Assembly: GCA_040772005.1 (NCBI GenBank) | Contig: JAXGYZ010000004.1 | Coordinates: 124,001 to 188,000, forward strand | DNA from: MWBF01 sp040772005 | GTDB taxonomy: Bacteria > Chloroflexota > Anaerolineae > CG2-30-64-16 | Length of the DNA stretch: 64,000 nt | Direction of reading: 5' to 3' | In this document: positions 51,541 through 59,700 of the stretch, one piece after another | How the letters are laid out: each line of letters opens with the position of its first letter | Position numbering within the stretch: position 1 is the stretch's first letter | Translations under genes and position numbers: made by a program | The notes under the pieces: generated by a model | What the model was told of the DNA's origin: nothing | The model's database searches: none | What the model saw: the letters and a program-made list of their open reading frames with translations, nothing else

Positions 51541-52227
51541 CGCAAACTGCAACAGCACCGGCTTGATGTTCTCGGTCCAGACGGCATACCCCTGCGCGCT
51601 CGGATGCAGCTTATCGGAGCGATACAGCTCTCGCCGCGGCAGCCCGTCAGGGCCGAGGATGGCCGGGGTCAGGTCGATGAAATACAGGTGATCGGCGGCA
51701 GTAGCCGCATACGCCCGGATCAGGTCGTTCGCCTCACACGCAATCGGCCAGAGCGCCCAGCGCGACGGCGACGGCGTGATCGAGATGTAGTAGATCGGCG
51801 TCTCGGGCAGCGCGGCCCGCACGTTGGCGACGAACGTCCGGTAGTCCTCGAAGACCTGCTGCGCGGTCTTCGGCTGGCGGCCCGAGATGTCGTTCGTGCC
51901 TGCAAACAGGACGATCGCCTGCGGGTCGTAGGGCACGACGATGCGGTCCACGTAGCGCGCAACCTGGTCGATTCGTGAGCCGCCGAACCCCCGGTTGATG
52001 ACGGGCAGCGGCGCCATGTCTTGCGCCAGCGTCTTCCAGAAAGTGATGCTGGAACTGCCGGTAAACACGATGGCCCCGCGCGGCGGGGGCTGCCGGCGGT
52101 CCTCCGCCTCGAACCGCGCGATGGCCCATTCCCATGCGTCCGGGTCCGCTGACATGCTGCTGCGGATCATGCGGATGATTTCGACGCCCTCGGCAAGAAA
52201 TCCCCGCGTCCTCTGCCATATACTCAT
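51538..52227 (-). CDS. SGNH/GDSL hydrolase
   Basis: A 229-residue esterase/lipase-like hydrolase. Block I is IVFTGSSSITFW with the nucleophilic Ser, block II NRGFGGSRIDQV, block III VLFAGTNDISG, and block V SDKLHPSAQGY with Asp and His of the triad. There is no signal peptide, so it is probably cytoplasmic. The substrate (acyl or acetyl ester) is unknown. I placed the start at ATG 52227 with AAGG upstream; the longer frame to 52500 crosses palindromic repeats and the end of the next gene. Confidence 0.88.
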   Translation of the reverse strand: MSIWQRTRGFLAEGVEIIRMIRSSMSADPDAWEWAIARFEAEDRRQPPPRGAIVFTGSSSITFWKTLAQDMAPLPVINRGFGGSRIDQVARYVDRIVVPYDPQAIVLFAGTNDISGRQPKTAQQVFEDYRTFVANVRAALPETPIYYISITPSPSRWALWPIACEANDLIRAYAATAADHLYFIDLTPAILGPDGLPRRELYRSDKLHPSAQGYAVWTENIKPVLLQFA

Positions 52228-52260
52228 AGGGTACCTTCTCTGATATTGCGGGAGTTTACG

Positions 52261-52399
52261 GGCGCTGAAGCGCCTACTACAAACCAAAGAAGCTGTTTGA
52301 GAAGCTGTGGAGTGGAGCGTCCTCAGACGCGGAACGGCCCGTGAGAGCTTCCAGTTCGTCCGCATCTGAGGATGCGGACTCCTCTTTTCAAACAGCTTC
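52261..52399. repeat. Cluster of palindromic repeats
   Basis: GGCGCTGAAGCGCCTACTAC (52261-52280) is the reverse complement of 36250-36269. GAAGCTGTTTGAGAAG (52289-52304) pairs with CTTTTCAAACAGCTTC (52384-52399). GTCCGCAT-CTGAGG-ATGCGGAC (52358-52379) has a two-base variant at 61554-61575. The right end runs into the 3' end of the SelA-like gene. Confidence 0.8.
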
Positions 52400-53536
52400 T
52401 GAGACCAGCACCTCGCGCAGCCGCGCACAGATGATGCGTTCCTCCCCCGGCTGGAGCGTCTGCGGGTTGACGAACAGCCCGCACTCGCCGGAACCGGCAA
52501 GCCAGATGGCCGGCTCCCCGCGGCGCAGCCGGTCGAGCACCTCGTCGCGCGTGATGCCCAGCGACGCCTCGTCCAGCAGCAGCTCCGCGCGCGGCATGGG
52601 CTGGCCGGCCTCGCTGGGGAAGTTGCGCCGGGCTGTCACGTGGAGCACGCCGGCGAACGCGTCGATGACGTACTGCACCTGCTCCTCGTAACAGTGCATC
52701 AGCGCGGCATGGTCCAGTCCCAGGTACCACTTCACCGCGGCCATCAGCCCGACGACTTCCTCCTTGCCCACCTTCATCGTCCGGCCCAGCGCCATGCGCG
52801 GGCAGGCATGGAACGCGCACGCCTCGACCAGCGCCTTGCGCCCGACGATGAGGCCGCTGCTCTGCGGGCCGCACAGCCCCTTGCCGCCGCTGAAGATGGC
52901 AAGGTCTGCGCCCATGCCCCGTTCCGGTGACGTGAAGCGCCACAGGTTCTCCACCGGCGGAATCTGCGCCGCAGCGTCTACGATCACCGGCACGCCATGC
53001 CGTCGCGCCAGCGCAATGCACTCCTGCAGCGGCACCTGCCCGGCCATGCGGCTTTCGTTGTAGAAGTAGAAGATGGCTGCGGTACGCTTGTTGATGGCGG
53101 CCTCCAGCTCGACCGCGGTCGCGCGCTCTTCGTCGCCGACCCGCACGATCTTCGCACCGGCATGGCGGATCGCCTCTGCGTAGCCGACGATGCCCGGCCG
53201 CTGCACGATGACCTCGTCCTTCATGCCGGTCGCATCGGGCAGGCGGCTGCGCTTGTCGGCGTCCAGCCCGGCCATGCACGCGGCCGTGCTCAGCACGATG
53301 CCCGCGGCCGCGCCGCAGCAGACGTAAGCCGCCTCGTTGTGCGTCCACGCGGCAATCCGCTCGCCCACGCGGGCCTGCAGCTCGTCGATTTCGACGAAGT
53401 GGCGGCTGGCCTCGGCCATCGCCGCGACCACTTCCGGCGGCATGATGGAGCCGCCGAGTATCGTGACCGTCGCCAGCCCGTTGATGACCTTGCGCACGCC
53501 CAGCGCATCATACACATCGCAGCCGGTCGTGCTCAT
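52388..53536 (-). CDS. SelA-like PLP-dependent enzyme
   Basis: A 382-residue fold-type I PLP enzyme of the SelA/DgaE group. The Schiff-base Lys is K219 in IFSGGKGLCGPQSSG, and D187 in PVIVDAAAQ holds the PLP ring nitrogen. Family members include selenocysteine synthase and D-glucosaminate-6-phosphate ammonia-lyase. The lack of a SelA N-terminal tRNA-binding domain and the next-door amidohydrolase favour a catabolic lyase or transferase role. ATG 53536 overlaps the upstream stop (ATGA). The final codons and TGA stop lie inside a palindromic repeat. Confidence 0.85.
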   Translation of the reverse strand: MSTTGCDVYDALGVRKVINGLATVTILGGSIMPPEVVAAMAEASRHFVEIDELQARVGERIAAWTHNEAAYVCCGAAAGIVLSTAACMAGLDADKRSRLPDATGMKDEVIVQRPGIVGYAEAIRHAGAKIVRVGDEERATAVELEAAINKRTAAIFYFYNESRMAGQVPLQECIALARRHGVPVIVDAAAQIPPVENLWRFTSPERGMGADLAIFSGGKGLCGPQSSGLIVGRKALVEACAFHACPRMALGRTMKVGKEEVVGLMAAVKWYLGLDHAALMHCYEEQVQYVIDAFAGVLHVTARRNFPSEAGQPMPRAELLLDEASLGITRDEVLDRLRRGEPAIWLAGSGECGLFVNPQTLQPGEERIICARLREVLVSEAV

Positions 53537-54777
53537 GCCTGCAGCTCCGGCATCCGCCAGTAGGCCGCCGGCGCGTGCTCCCATTCGGGCACGCCCAGGC
53601 CGGTCGGGTCGTAGAGTATTTCGCCGCCACGCACGGTCAGGATCGCCTCCAGCTTATCATGGCCGATCATCTTCGCGCGGCCGCAGTCCACGTAGCCGAA
53701 GTCGCCCGTCAGGTGGCGTAGAACTGCGATATCAGCCTCCGCGCCGACGGTTAGCGTGCCCAGCTCCGGGCGGTGGATCTCGCGCGCGGGCGCGACCGTG
53801 GAGCGGGCAATCACCTCGACCAGCGGCATGCCCATGCTCAGGCACTTCGACATGGTGGTCGCCATGCTCAACACCGGGCCGTTGACGTTGCCCATGTGGA
53901 AGTCGGTGCTGATGGAATCGGGGTAGAAGCCGTCGCGGAACGCGGGCACCGCATTGCGGAACCAGAAGCTGCCCGCGCCGTGGCCGAGGTCGAAGATGAC
54001 CCCGCGCTCGCGCGCCCGGTGCATGTGCTCGTACACACGGCCCTGCTCGTCCACGATCGGGAACTGCTGCGCGAAGACATGCGTATGGATGTCGCCGGGC
54101 CGCAGCTTCTCCAGGATGAGGTCCGGGTAGGGACGCTCAGGCGGCCGCGGCCAGAAATCCACCATGACATGCAGGCCCGACAGCTCGCCCGCGTGCACCG
54201 CGCGCTCGACCGAAGCCCAGGGCGCGTGCTCCGCGTCCCACGGCAGCCGCGTCCAGTAGTGTGCAGTCTTGATGCCGACGATGACGTCGGGATACGCCTG
54301 CGCGACGGCTGCCGTGATCGCCGGGTCGAGATCCGCAACGTTCTGTTCGGACTCCGCGTCCACCATCCCCTCGCCTGCGATGTTGAGGTAGGCCAGGATG
54401 CGCACCTTGGACCGGTCGATGTCCCGGACCTTGAAGTCGTGGAAGTTGCGCCAGCCCGCCGTGCCGGCATCCACGGTCGTGGTGACGCCCGACGCGAGCA
54501 GGTGTGCATCCGCGTGCATCCCCTCGACATAGCTGTGCGGGCCGACCGTGAAGCGGTAGACGTGGGTGTGCATGTCGATGATGCCGGGCGTGACGAGCGC
54601 GCCCGCCACGTCCAGCACGCGGGCGGCCTGCTCCGGCGGGATGTCCGCAGCGACCTCCGCGATGTGCTTGCCGGATACTGCGACGTCCAGCCGCGCATCG
54701 CGACCATTGGCCGGGTCGACCACGCGGCCCCCGCGCAACAGCAGGTCATAACGTTTCGGCTCGGATGCGGTTGTCAT
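53533..54777 (-). CDS. Amidohydrolase/deacetylase metallohydrolase (dihydroorotase-like)
   Basis: A 414-residue amidohydrolase-superfamily enzyme. The zinc motif is DMHTHVY after GALVTPGI. The Lys in IVGIKTAHYW is a likely carboxylated bridging ligand, with later HVFAQQ and the catalytic Asp in STDFHMGN. It resembles the EF_0837/AHA_3915-type deacetylases that are commonly paired with SelA-like genes. It is coupled by ATGA overlaps to both neighbours, which suggests a three-step pathway releasing and cleaving an N-acylated or cyclic amino compound. The exact substrate is unknown. Confidence 0.87.
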   Translation of the reverse strand: MTTASEPKRYDLLLRGGRVVDPANGRDARLDVAVSGKHIAEVAADIPPEQAARVLDVAGALVTPGIIDMHTHVYRFTVGPHSYVEGMHADAHLLASGVTTTVDAGTAGWRNFHDFKVRDIDRSKVRILAYLNIAGEGMVDAESEQNVADLDPAITAAVAQAYPDVIVGIKTAHYWTRLPWDAEHAPWASVERAVHAGELSGLHVMVDFWPRPPERPYPDLILEKLRPGDIHTHVFAQQFPIVDEQGRVYEHMHRARERGVIFDLGHGAGSFWFRNAVPAFRDGFYPDSISTDFHMGNVNGPVLSMATTMSKCLSMGMPLVEVIARSTVAPAREIHRPELGTLTVGAEADIAVLRHLTGDFGYVDCGRAKMIGHDKLEAILTVRGGEILYDPTGLGVPEWEHAPAAYWRMPELQA

Positions 54778-55307
54778 GGGATCTGCTCCTGATGCAGGCC
54801 GCGCTGATAGAGCGCGGTGCCGTAGAACTCGTACGACGCGGCCTGGTCCGGCACATCCACGACGTGGACGGTGAAGCGGGCCGGGACGCCGTTGTCGGGC
54901 AGGTGCTCTGCGAAGAAGGCCGCGTAGGCCTCCGCGTACGCCTTGCGCAGCCGCGCCTTCTCCGCCTCATAGCCCGCGGCATCCACCAGCGGGTTCGGGC
55001 TTTTCGGCTGGCACCCGAACGCGTGAATCTCGGTGAAATCCACGTCCGCCAGCGACCGGCAGATGCCCGCGTCGACCAGCCACTTCTCCCAGCAGCGGAA
55101 CACCAGCGGAATCTCCCGGTGCGGGTCCATGCTGACCAGCTCATCCAGGCCCAGGACGCCCTTAGCCGAGTAGCCGCCGGTCAGCCCTGCAAAATGGATG
55201 ATGAGGTCGCCGTCCGGCTGCTCCTCGGTGACCAACGCCGACAGGACGGGCCGCTCGCCCTCGTAGTAGTACGTCAGTTTGCCGCGCTTCTTGACCTTGA
55301 ATGACAT
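54774..55307 (-). CDS. Uncharacterised 177-residue protein of the SelA-like/amidohydrolase cluster
   Basis: Not recognised. It has no signal or membrane segment. The N-terminal half is beta-rich (KKRGKLTYYYEGERPVLSAL; GDLIIHFAGLTG), followed by a charged helical stretch (EAEKARLRKAYAEAYAAFF) and a final strand RFTVHVVDVPDQ. GGAGGAG precedes ATG 55307, and its stop overlaps the amidohydrolase start (ATGA), so it is produced with it. It could be a small regulatory or accessory subunit; context alone supports this. Confidence 0.75.
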   Translation of the reverse strand: MSFKVKKRGKLTYYYEGERPVLSALVTEEQPDGDLIIHFAGLTGGYSAKGVLGLDELVSMDPHREIPLVFRCWEKWLVDAGICRSLADVDFTEIHAFGCQPKSPNPLVDAAGYEAEKARLRKAYAEAYAAFFAEHLPDNGVPARFTVHVVDVPDQAASYEFYGTALYQRGLHQEQIP

Positions 55308-55333
55308 ATCTCCTCCTTGTGGCTCCGGACCCA

Positions 55334-56389
55334 TCACGATATATCCGGCTCGCCTGCGATATTGCGGATGACCCGCAGCGGGGGCCGCGCGCGCAGCGCC
55401 TCGATATCGCGGCACGGCACGATCGCGCCGTCCTCCACCACATAGACGCGCAGTTCCGCCAGGTCATTGCTGCCGAGGCCCGCGGCCGCGGCATATTGGA
55501 GATAGATCAGGCGGGCCGGGTCGAACCCCATCAGGTAGCTGGCCACGGTGTCCACCGCGACCATGTTGACGCCGGCAAGCGCCAGCCCCAGCGGGAAGTT
55601 GCGCCCGCGCTGGAAGCCGGTGCCCTCGCGGCCGACGACTCCCTCCACGATGTTGAGGTGCGGGCGGATGACCTGCGCCGTGTCGACCAGCCGCCGGGCC
55701 AGCCCTCTCTGCCAGGCCGCGTGGATGCCCTCGTCCATCCACGCCTCGCGCGGGCGGCCTTCAGACTCAGGCAGCATGCCGGCCGCGGCCAGCTCCCGCC
55801 ACGCCTGGCCGCAGTAGTGCCGGTTGAAGACGTTGACGAGGCCCATCAGGTTCTTGAGGCAGAGGGTGGTAATCGCCAGGTTGTGCGTCTTGAGCTTCGG
55901 CACGTTGATGAGGATGCTATCTGGTGCGACGGCCAGCCGGCTGACATTCAGGTGAGGAAACACCTGCGGCTGCGGCACGGACCGCTTGACGCAGGTGTAG
56001 GTCGTGGGACAGCGCAGCTTGGCGCCCGTCGTCCCTGCCAGTTCATCGTAGCCGGTGCCGCGCCAGTGGCGGGGGTGATTATCGTCCGTATCGCGCGGGT
56101 CCTCGACGATGTAGATGCCGCCCGGCCACGCGCCCCGGTCCGCCAGGTATTCGATCAGGCCGCCGACGAAGGCGGGATGCGTGCCGATGCCGCTGTCGGG
56201 GTTCGCGTGGTGTTCGCCCGCGGTCACGTTGGGCTTGAGCACGACCTTCTCCCCTGCCAGCGTGACCTGCAGGGCCGCCAGGACGCGCTGCGCAGCCGTC
56301 CGATAGTCTGCCGGCTGCACCGGCTCGGTCACCGGCGTATGGCTGACAAGGACGGCGCAGGGATCAGTGAGGAACGGATGGATGTGCAT
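55334..56389 (-). CDS. DUF362-domain protein
   Basis: A 351-residue cytoplasmic protein of family DUF362. VVLKPNVTAGEHHANPDSGI, the Asp-rich VEDPRDTDDNHPRHW and INVPKLKTHNLAITTLCLKN (20 residues each or fewer) are its hallmarks. Some DUF362 proteins carry ferredoxin domains; this one does not. Function is unknown. It is the first gene of the minus-strand run leading to the SelA-like enzyme, 26 nt before the 177-residue gene, so the four genes probably form one operon. Confidence 0.82.
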   Translation of the reverse strand: MHIHPFLTDPCAVLVSHTPVTEPVQPADYRTAAQRVLAALQVTLAGEKVVLKPNVTAGEHHANPDSGIGTHPAFVGGLIEYLADRGAWPGGIYIVEDPRDTDDNHPRHWRGTGYDELAGTTGAKLRCPTTYTCVKRSVPQPQVFPHLNVSRLAVAPDSILINVPKLKTHNLAITTLCLKNLMGLVNVFNRHYCGQAWRELAAAGMLPESEGRPREAWMDEGIHAAWQRGLARRLVDTAQVIRPHLNIVEGVVGREGTGFQRGRNFPLGLALAGVNMVAVDTVASYLMGFDPARLIYLQYAAAAGLGSNDLAELRVYVVEDGAIVPCRDIEALRARPPLRVIRNIAGEPDIS

Positions 56390-56401
56390 GGCCGGTCTGC
56401 C

Positions 56402-56905
56402 TCAAGCTCCCCGTAGAATCAGCGGCAGGTACAGACGGGGGCGCGGTGTGGCTGTCGCCCGCACCTGTTCGATCACCAGCGGCGCGCCGTAGCGATCCCG
56501 GGAGGTCGAGAGCGTGTAGCCGCCATACTGGCACCCCCATTGGTAGACTGTGCGCACGCGCGCCTGCACCTGGAGGTGGTGGGTCATATCAGGGAGCAGG
56601 TCGATGGGCACGAGCGCGGGTGCGCCGTAGACGCCGAAGCTGCCCGTGGCCGTAAACACGCCTGATTCGGCGGTCACCGTCACCGCCTCGCCGTTGCCGA
56701 TACGGACGGTGATCGTCTGCGTCAGCAGGCCGGTAGGTGAGATGACCGGCTCGACCCACAGCGGTTCGGCTGTTGCACTGGGGCACCTGGTCGGCGTCAG
56801 GGAGGGCGTCGGAGACGGCGTTAGCGTTTCGGTTAAAGCCTGAACCGGTGCTGTGCAGCCTGCCCCGAGCAAAGCCATAACACAAGCCAGCGCCTTCAGG
56901 TTCAT
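56402..56905 (-). CDS. Small lipoprotein with C-terminal LPLILRGA motif
   Basis: A 167-residue exported protein. MNLKALACVMALLGAGC is a lipoprotein signal, followed by a Thr/Pro/Ser linker (TPSPTPSLTP) and a compact beta domain (TITVRIGNGEAVTVT; HHLQVQARVRTVYQWG). It ends RPRLYLPLILRGA; YLPL(I/V)xR-type endings recur, as I recall, in Chloroflexota surface proteins. ATG 56905 overlaps the upstream nuclease stop by ATGA. Function unknown. Confidence 0.72.
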   Translation of the reverse strand: MNLKALACVMALLGAGCTAPVQALTETLTPSPTPSLTPTRCPSATAEPLWVEPVISPTGLLTQTITVRIGNGEAVTVTAESGVFTATGSFGVYGAPALVPIDLLPDMTHHLQVQARVRTVYQWGCQYGGYTLSTSRDRYGAPLVIEQVRATATPRPRLYLPLILRGA

Positions 56906-57696
56906 AGGCTGTTCATCCTGTAACTGGCAAGCTCTTCGGCGGTCAGATTTTCCGGCGCAACCAATCTGTAGTGGCGTTCTGCTGTAACGGCGATCCCGCG
57001 GGCGCTCTGCTCCAATGCAAACAGGGCGATCAGTTCGCTCCCCAAAAACTGCGCCGCGATCGCTCGGCAGATCAATCCAGGAAACTTCGCCGCACACATG
57101 GCAAAGTCTTGTTCTATCTGCACTGTGCTAAGGACATCGCGCCCCGCTTTTGCCTGCACTGGAAAAACATAGTGGGCGCCATTATCATCAATGCCGATAT
57201 ACACTTCATCGGTCTCGATTTGTCCCATTCCTTGCACGGTTGTACGGAGATGGCTCTGCAAAGAATAACAGGTGACGCGCGTGAAGATATCGATCAGCCG
57301 ATTATAACGGATCACGGCGAGCAAGGCCTGTTCATCCGAGAGCGCGTATCGTGCAAGGATTCCGGGTGTTGCATTCGGCACTTTGATCTCCGCCAGACCT
57401 GGAGAGGGAACAATAGATGTCAGGATGCTGGCAACAAAACAATACCGTCCTCGTCCGGCAGGTCGAATCAACCATTATTTACCAGGAGGTGCTGTCACGC
57501 GTACAGAGTCGGGCAGTGAGCCGCGATAGCGAAACGTGTAGATCACATCACCCAGGTTCTTCGGTAGGGGAACCTGCAATTCCCGGGCGACCTGCACCAA
57601 CTCATCGCGATCAAAACAGACCTCATCGAGTTGAGGCTCATAATGCCGGAAGAAGACGCGCTCAATGATTTGGCTGTAGCGATTCATCAAGCTCAT
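56902..57696 (-). pseudogene. Restriction-endonuclease-like gene interrupted by one in-frame stop
   Basis: A single 265-codon frame starting at ATG 57696 is broken by TAA at 57475-57477 after VTAPPGK, then continues in the same frame with WLIRPAGRGRY to TGA 56902-56904. The first piece (73 residues) has LPKNLGDVIYTFRYRG. The second (from TTG 57471, 189 residues) has a PD-(D/E)xK-like core: ETDEVYIGIDDNG, then FPVQAKAGRD with a QxK variant. GAA (Glu) to TAA is the simplest origin. It is encoded 24 nt after the methyltransferase gene, so it is probably the restriction partner, now inactive or made as two fragments. Confidence 0.75.
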
Positions 57697-57720
57697 CGCT
57701 GCACTCCTTGAAGCGAGATA

Positions 57721-59049
57721 TTATCCAGGCCAGCGCAGTACGACGACTTCCTCGCGCAGTTGTTCCCTGGTGGCGGTCGCCATGCGAGTACGGAACAGGT
57801 CAATGCTCTCAACCTGATAGCCCAGCGAGGCTGCAATCTGTGCGGTGAGTTCCCCGGTGCGAATCAACACACGAAGGTACGAAGCCTGATCCCCTACCAC
57901 GTAGGCCAGGTGCGCCCCCGGATACAGGACCCGACGCAAGTTCGCCAGGTGGCGATACATGCCGCCAAAGTACAGGCGCGTGACACGAGCGTACATTCGC
58001 TCGAAACCGGAGGTCTTACCTAACTCGAGACGCCGCGCCTCAATGGCATCGGCAATCTGCTGAATGTCAGGAAACTCCGCAACCCACCGATCGTCATCAT
58101 CGGCGCGGTAGACCCCTCGGGTATTGGAACGCAGCAGGCCTTGCTTGAGCAGGCGCAATTCGGCCTTATCCTTGACGAAACCAAGTAACACGCTTTCCAG
58201 GCGCGTCGTCCTTGTGTAATCCTTTTCATTCGGATAGGGCGGCGATGTGATGACCGCGTGAACCGATTGCGCTGGCAGTATATCATTAAGATGACGACTA
58301 TCCGCCTGAAAGACCTGGCCTGACACGCTCGTGCGATCCTGTAGTCCTTGCATGTCGGCGGCCATTTGGCGAACTGTATCCAGCCATGGGGCAACAACAG
58401 TTGCATCTTCCTTGAGTTCACCTACGCCAACTTCCGGGCCAAACTCCAGATTGCTGGCATACAGGACAGCAGCCTTTGCCAATGCGAGACGTTCATGGTC
58501 ACCATACCGTGTGTCTCCATGCCGTGCTATGTGTTCAAGCAGCACTAATGCCTTGTGTAAGGGCCGGGGACTGATGGAGTTAGTGAGGAGGAGCGCCGCC
58601 TGGGCTGGCGGCAGCGTGCGAAGCCGGCCGTTAGCATGATGAGACTGGCTTTGCAACAGTGGGAGCGTCTCGTCAGGGACACCGTCGGCATCGAGGGTCG
58701 CGGCCGCGGTGCGGGCAACTTCGGTCGCATGATCCAACAAACCCTGGGCAGCGATATCCCACTTGACCTTCGTTCGACTGGCGAAGCAGGCCAGCGGGTT
58801 GGCCTCGACTCCGTAATATGAAATGCCCAGCTTCTTGCACTCGACCAGAGTCGTGCCCGTACCGCAGAACGGGTCGAGGACATACTGACCCGCCCTGATC
58901 CCGAAGCGTAAGATATACTCTCGCACCAGATGAGGTGGAAAAGAGAGTATGAAGCGATACCAGTCGTGTACGGTTCGATCATCCGCCGCCAACCGATTGC
59001 GATCCGGATGAGCCAGCAACGCGGCATCCGACTTTACGAGATTATTCAT
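57721..59049 (-). CDS. Site-specific DNA methyltransferase (amino-methylase)
   Basis: A 442-residue SAM-dependent methylase making N4-methylcytosine or N6-methyladenine. Motif I (VLDPFCGTGTTLVECKKLG) lies at about residues 55-73 and motif IV is SPPYPNEKDYTR at about 265, so SAM-binding precedes the catalytic region; SPPY favours N4-cytosine but does not prove it. The target is unknown. Both motifs are intact while the adjacent nuclease gene is interrupted, so methylation may persist without restriction. The promoter appears leaderless. Confidence 0.88.
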   Translation of the reverse strand: MNNLVKSDAALLAHPDRNRLAADDRTVHDWYRFILSFPPHLVREYILRFGIRAGQYVLDPFCGTGTTLVECKKLGISYYGVEANPLACFASRTKVKWDIAAQGLLDHATEVARTAAATLDADGVPDETLPLLQSQSHHANGRLRTLPPAQAALLLTNSISPRPLHKALVLLEHIARHGDTRYGDHERLALAKAAVLYASNLEFGPEVGVGELKEDATVVAPWLDTVRQMAADMQGLQDRTSVSGQVFQADSRHLNDILPAQSVHAVITSPPYPNEKDYTRTTRLESVLLGFVKDKAELRLLKQGLLRSNTRGVYRADDDDRWVAEFPDIQQIADAIEARRLELGKTSGFERMYARVTRLYFGGMYRHLANLRRVLYPGAHLAYVVGDQASYLRVLIRTGELTAQIAASLGYQVESIDLFRTRMATATREQLREEVVVLRWPG

Positions 59050-59056
59050 AACGGAT

Positions 59057-59062
59057 ATTATA
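59057..59062 (-). promoter_or_regulatory. -10 element of the methyltransferase gene, leaderless
   Basis: A perfect TATAAT on the minus strand, 7 nt before ATG 59049. Expected transcription start is at the start codon. The -35 region is not recognisable. Confidence 0.55.
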
Positions 59063-59118
59063 CCATGACGTCACCGGCTGGCCGGAGGCGAACGTCTGAG
59101 ATTGATGGGGAAGAAACG

Positions 59119-59700
59119 ATGCCGCCAACCACCCGTGAAACCTACATCTCCGTAGATATCGAGGCTGCGGGGCCGCACCCAAGCCGCTATTCGCTGTTAT
59201 CCATCGGCGCGTGCCTCGTGCATGAGCCGGACGAGACCTTTTATGTCGAGCTTAAGCCGGTCAACGAAGAGGCGGATGCCGGTGCGTTGGCCGTTGGCGG
59301 GCTGTCGCTGGCGGCGCTGGCGGAGACGGGGGTTCCCCCGCGCGCGGCCCTGGCGCAGTTCGAGGCCTGGGTGCTGGAGCACACGCCAGAGGGCAGCCGT
59401 CCGGTGTTCGTGGGCTTCAACGCGGCGTTCGACTGGATGTTCGTCAACGACTACTTCCACCGCTTCCTCGGCCACAACCCCTTCGGGCACAATGCGCTCG
59501 ACATCAAGGCATTTTACATGGGCATGACTGGCGTCAGATGGTCACAAACGACGCTGGCGCACGTGGCTGTGCACCTCGACCAGCCGTGCAGCCTGACGCA
59601 CCACGCGCTGGCCGATGCCCAGGTGCAGGGGCAGTTGTTCAGGGCGCTGCTGGACGCGGCGCGGCAGCGCGACGCAACGAAACACAGCGCAACAGATTAG
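59119..59700 (+). CDS. DEDDh 3'-5' exonuclease domain protein
   Basis: A 193-residue DnaQ-like/RNase T-like exonuclease. Exo I is SVDIEAAGPHPSRYSLLSIG (Asp, Glu), Exo II FVGFNAAFDWMFV (Asp) and Exo III HHALADAQVQG (His, Asp). It is a stand-alone nuclease of DNA or RNA ends. I prefer ATG 59119, with GGGGAAG just upstream, over the two in-frame starts at 59065 and 58930; the last would overlap the methylase gene. It converges with the solute-binding protein gene with a 4-nt overlap. Confidence 0.88.
   Translation: MPPTTRETYISVDIEAAGPHPSRYSLLSIGACLVHEPDETFYVELKPVNEEADAGALAVGGLSLAALAETGVPPRAALAQFEAWVLEHTPEGSRPVFVGFNAAFDWMFVNDYFHRFLGHNPFGHNALDIKAFYMGMTGVRWSQTTLAHVAVHLDQPCSLTHHALADAQVQGQLFRALLDAARQRDATKHSATD

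Noticed and set aside
57475..57477. Recoding (selenocysteine or pyrrolysine) at the in-frame stop
   Set aside because: The codon is TAA, not TGA or TAG, so known recoding does not apply; nonsense mutation is simpler.
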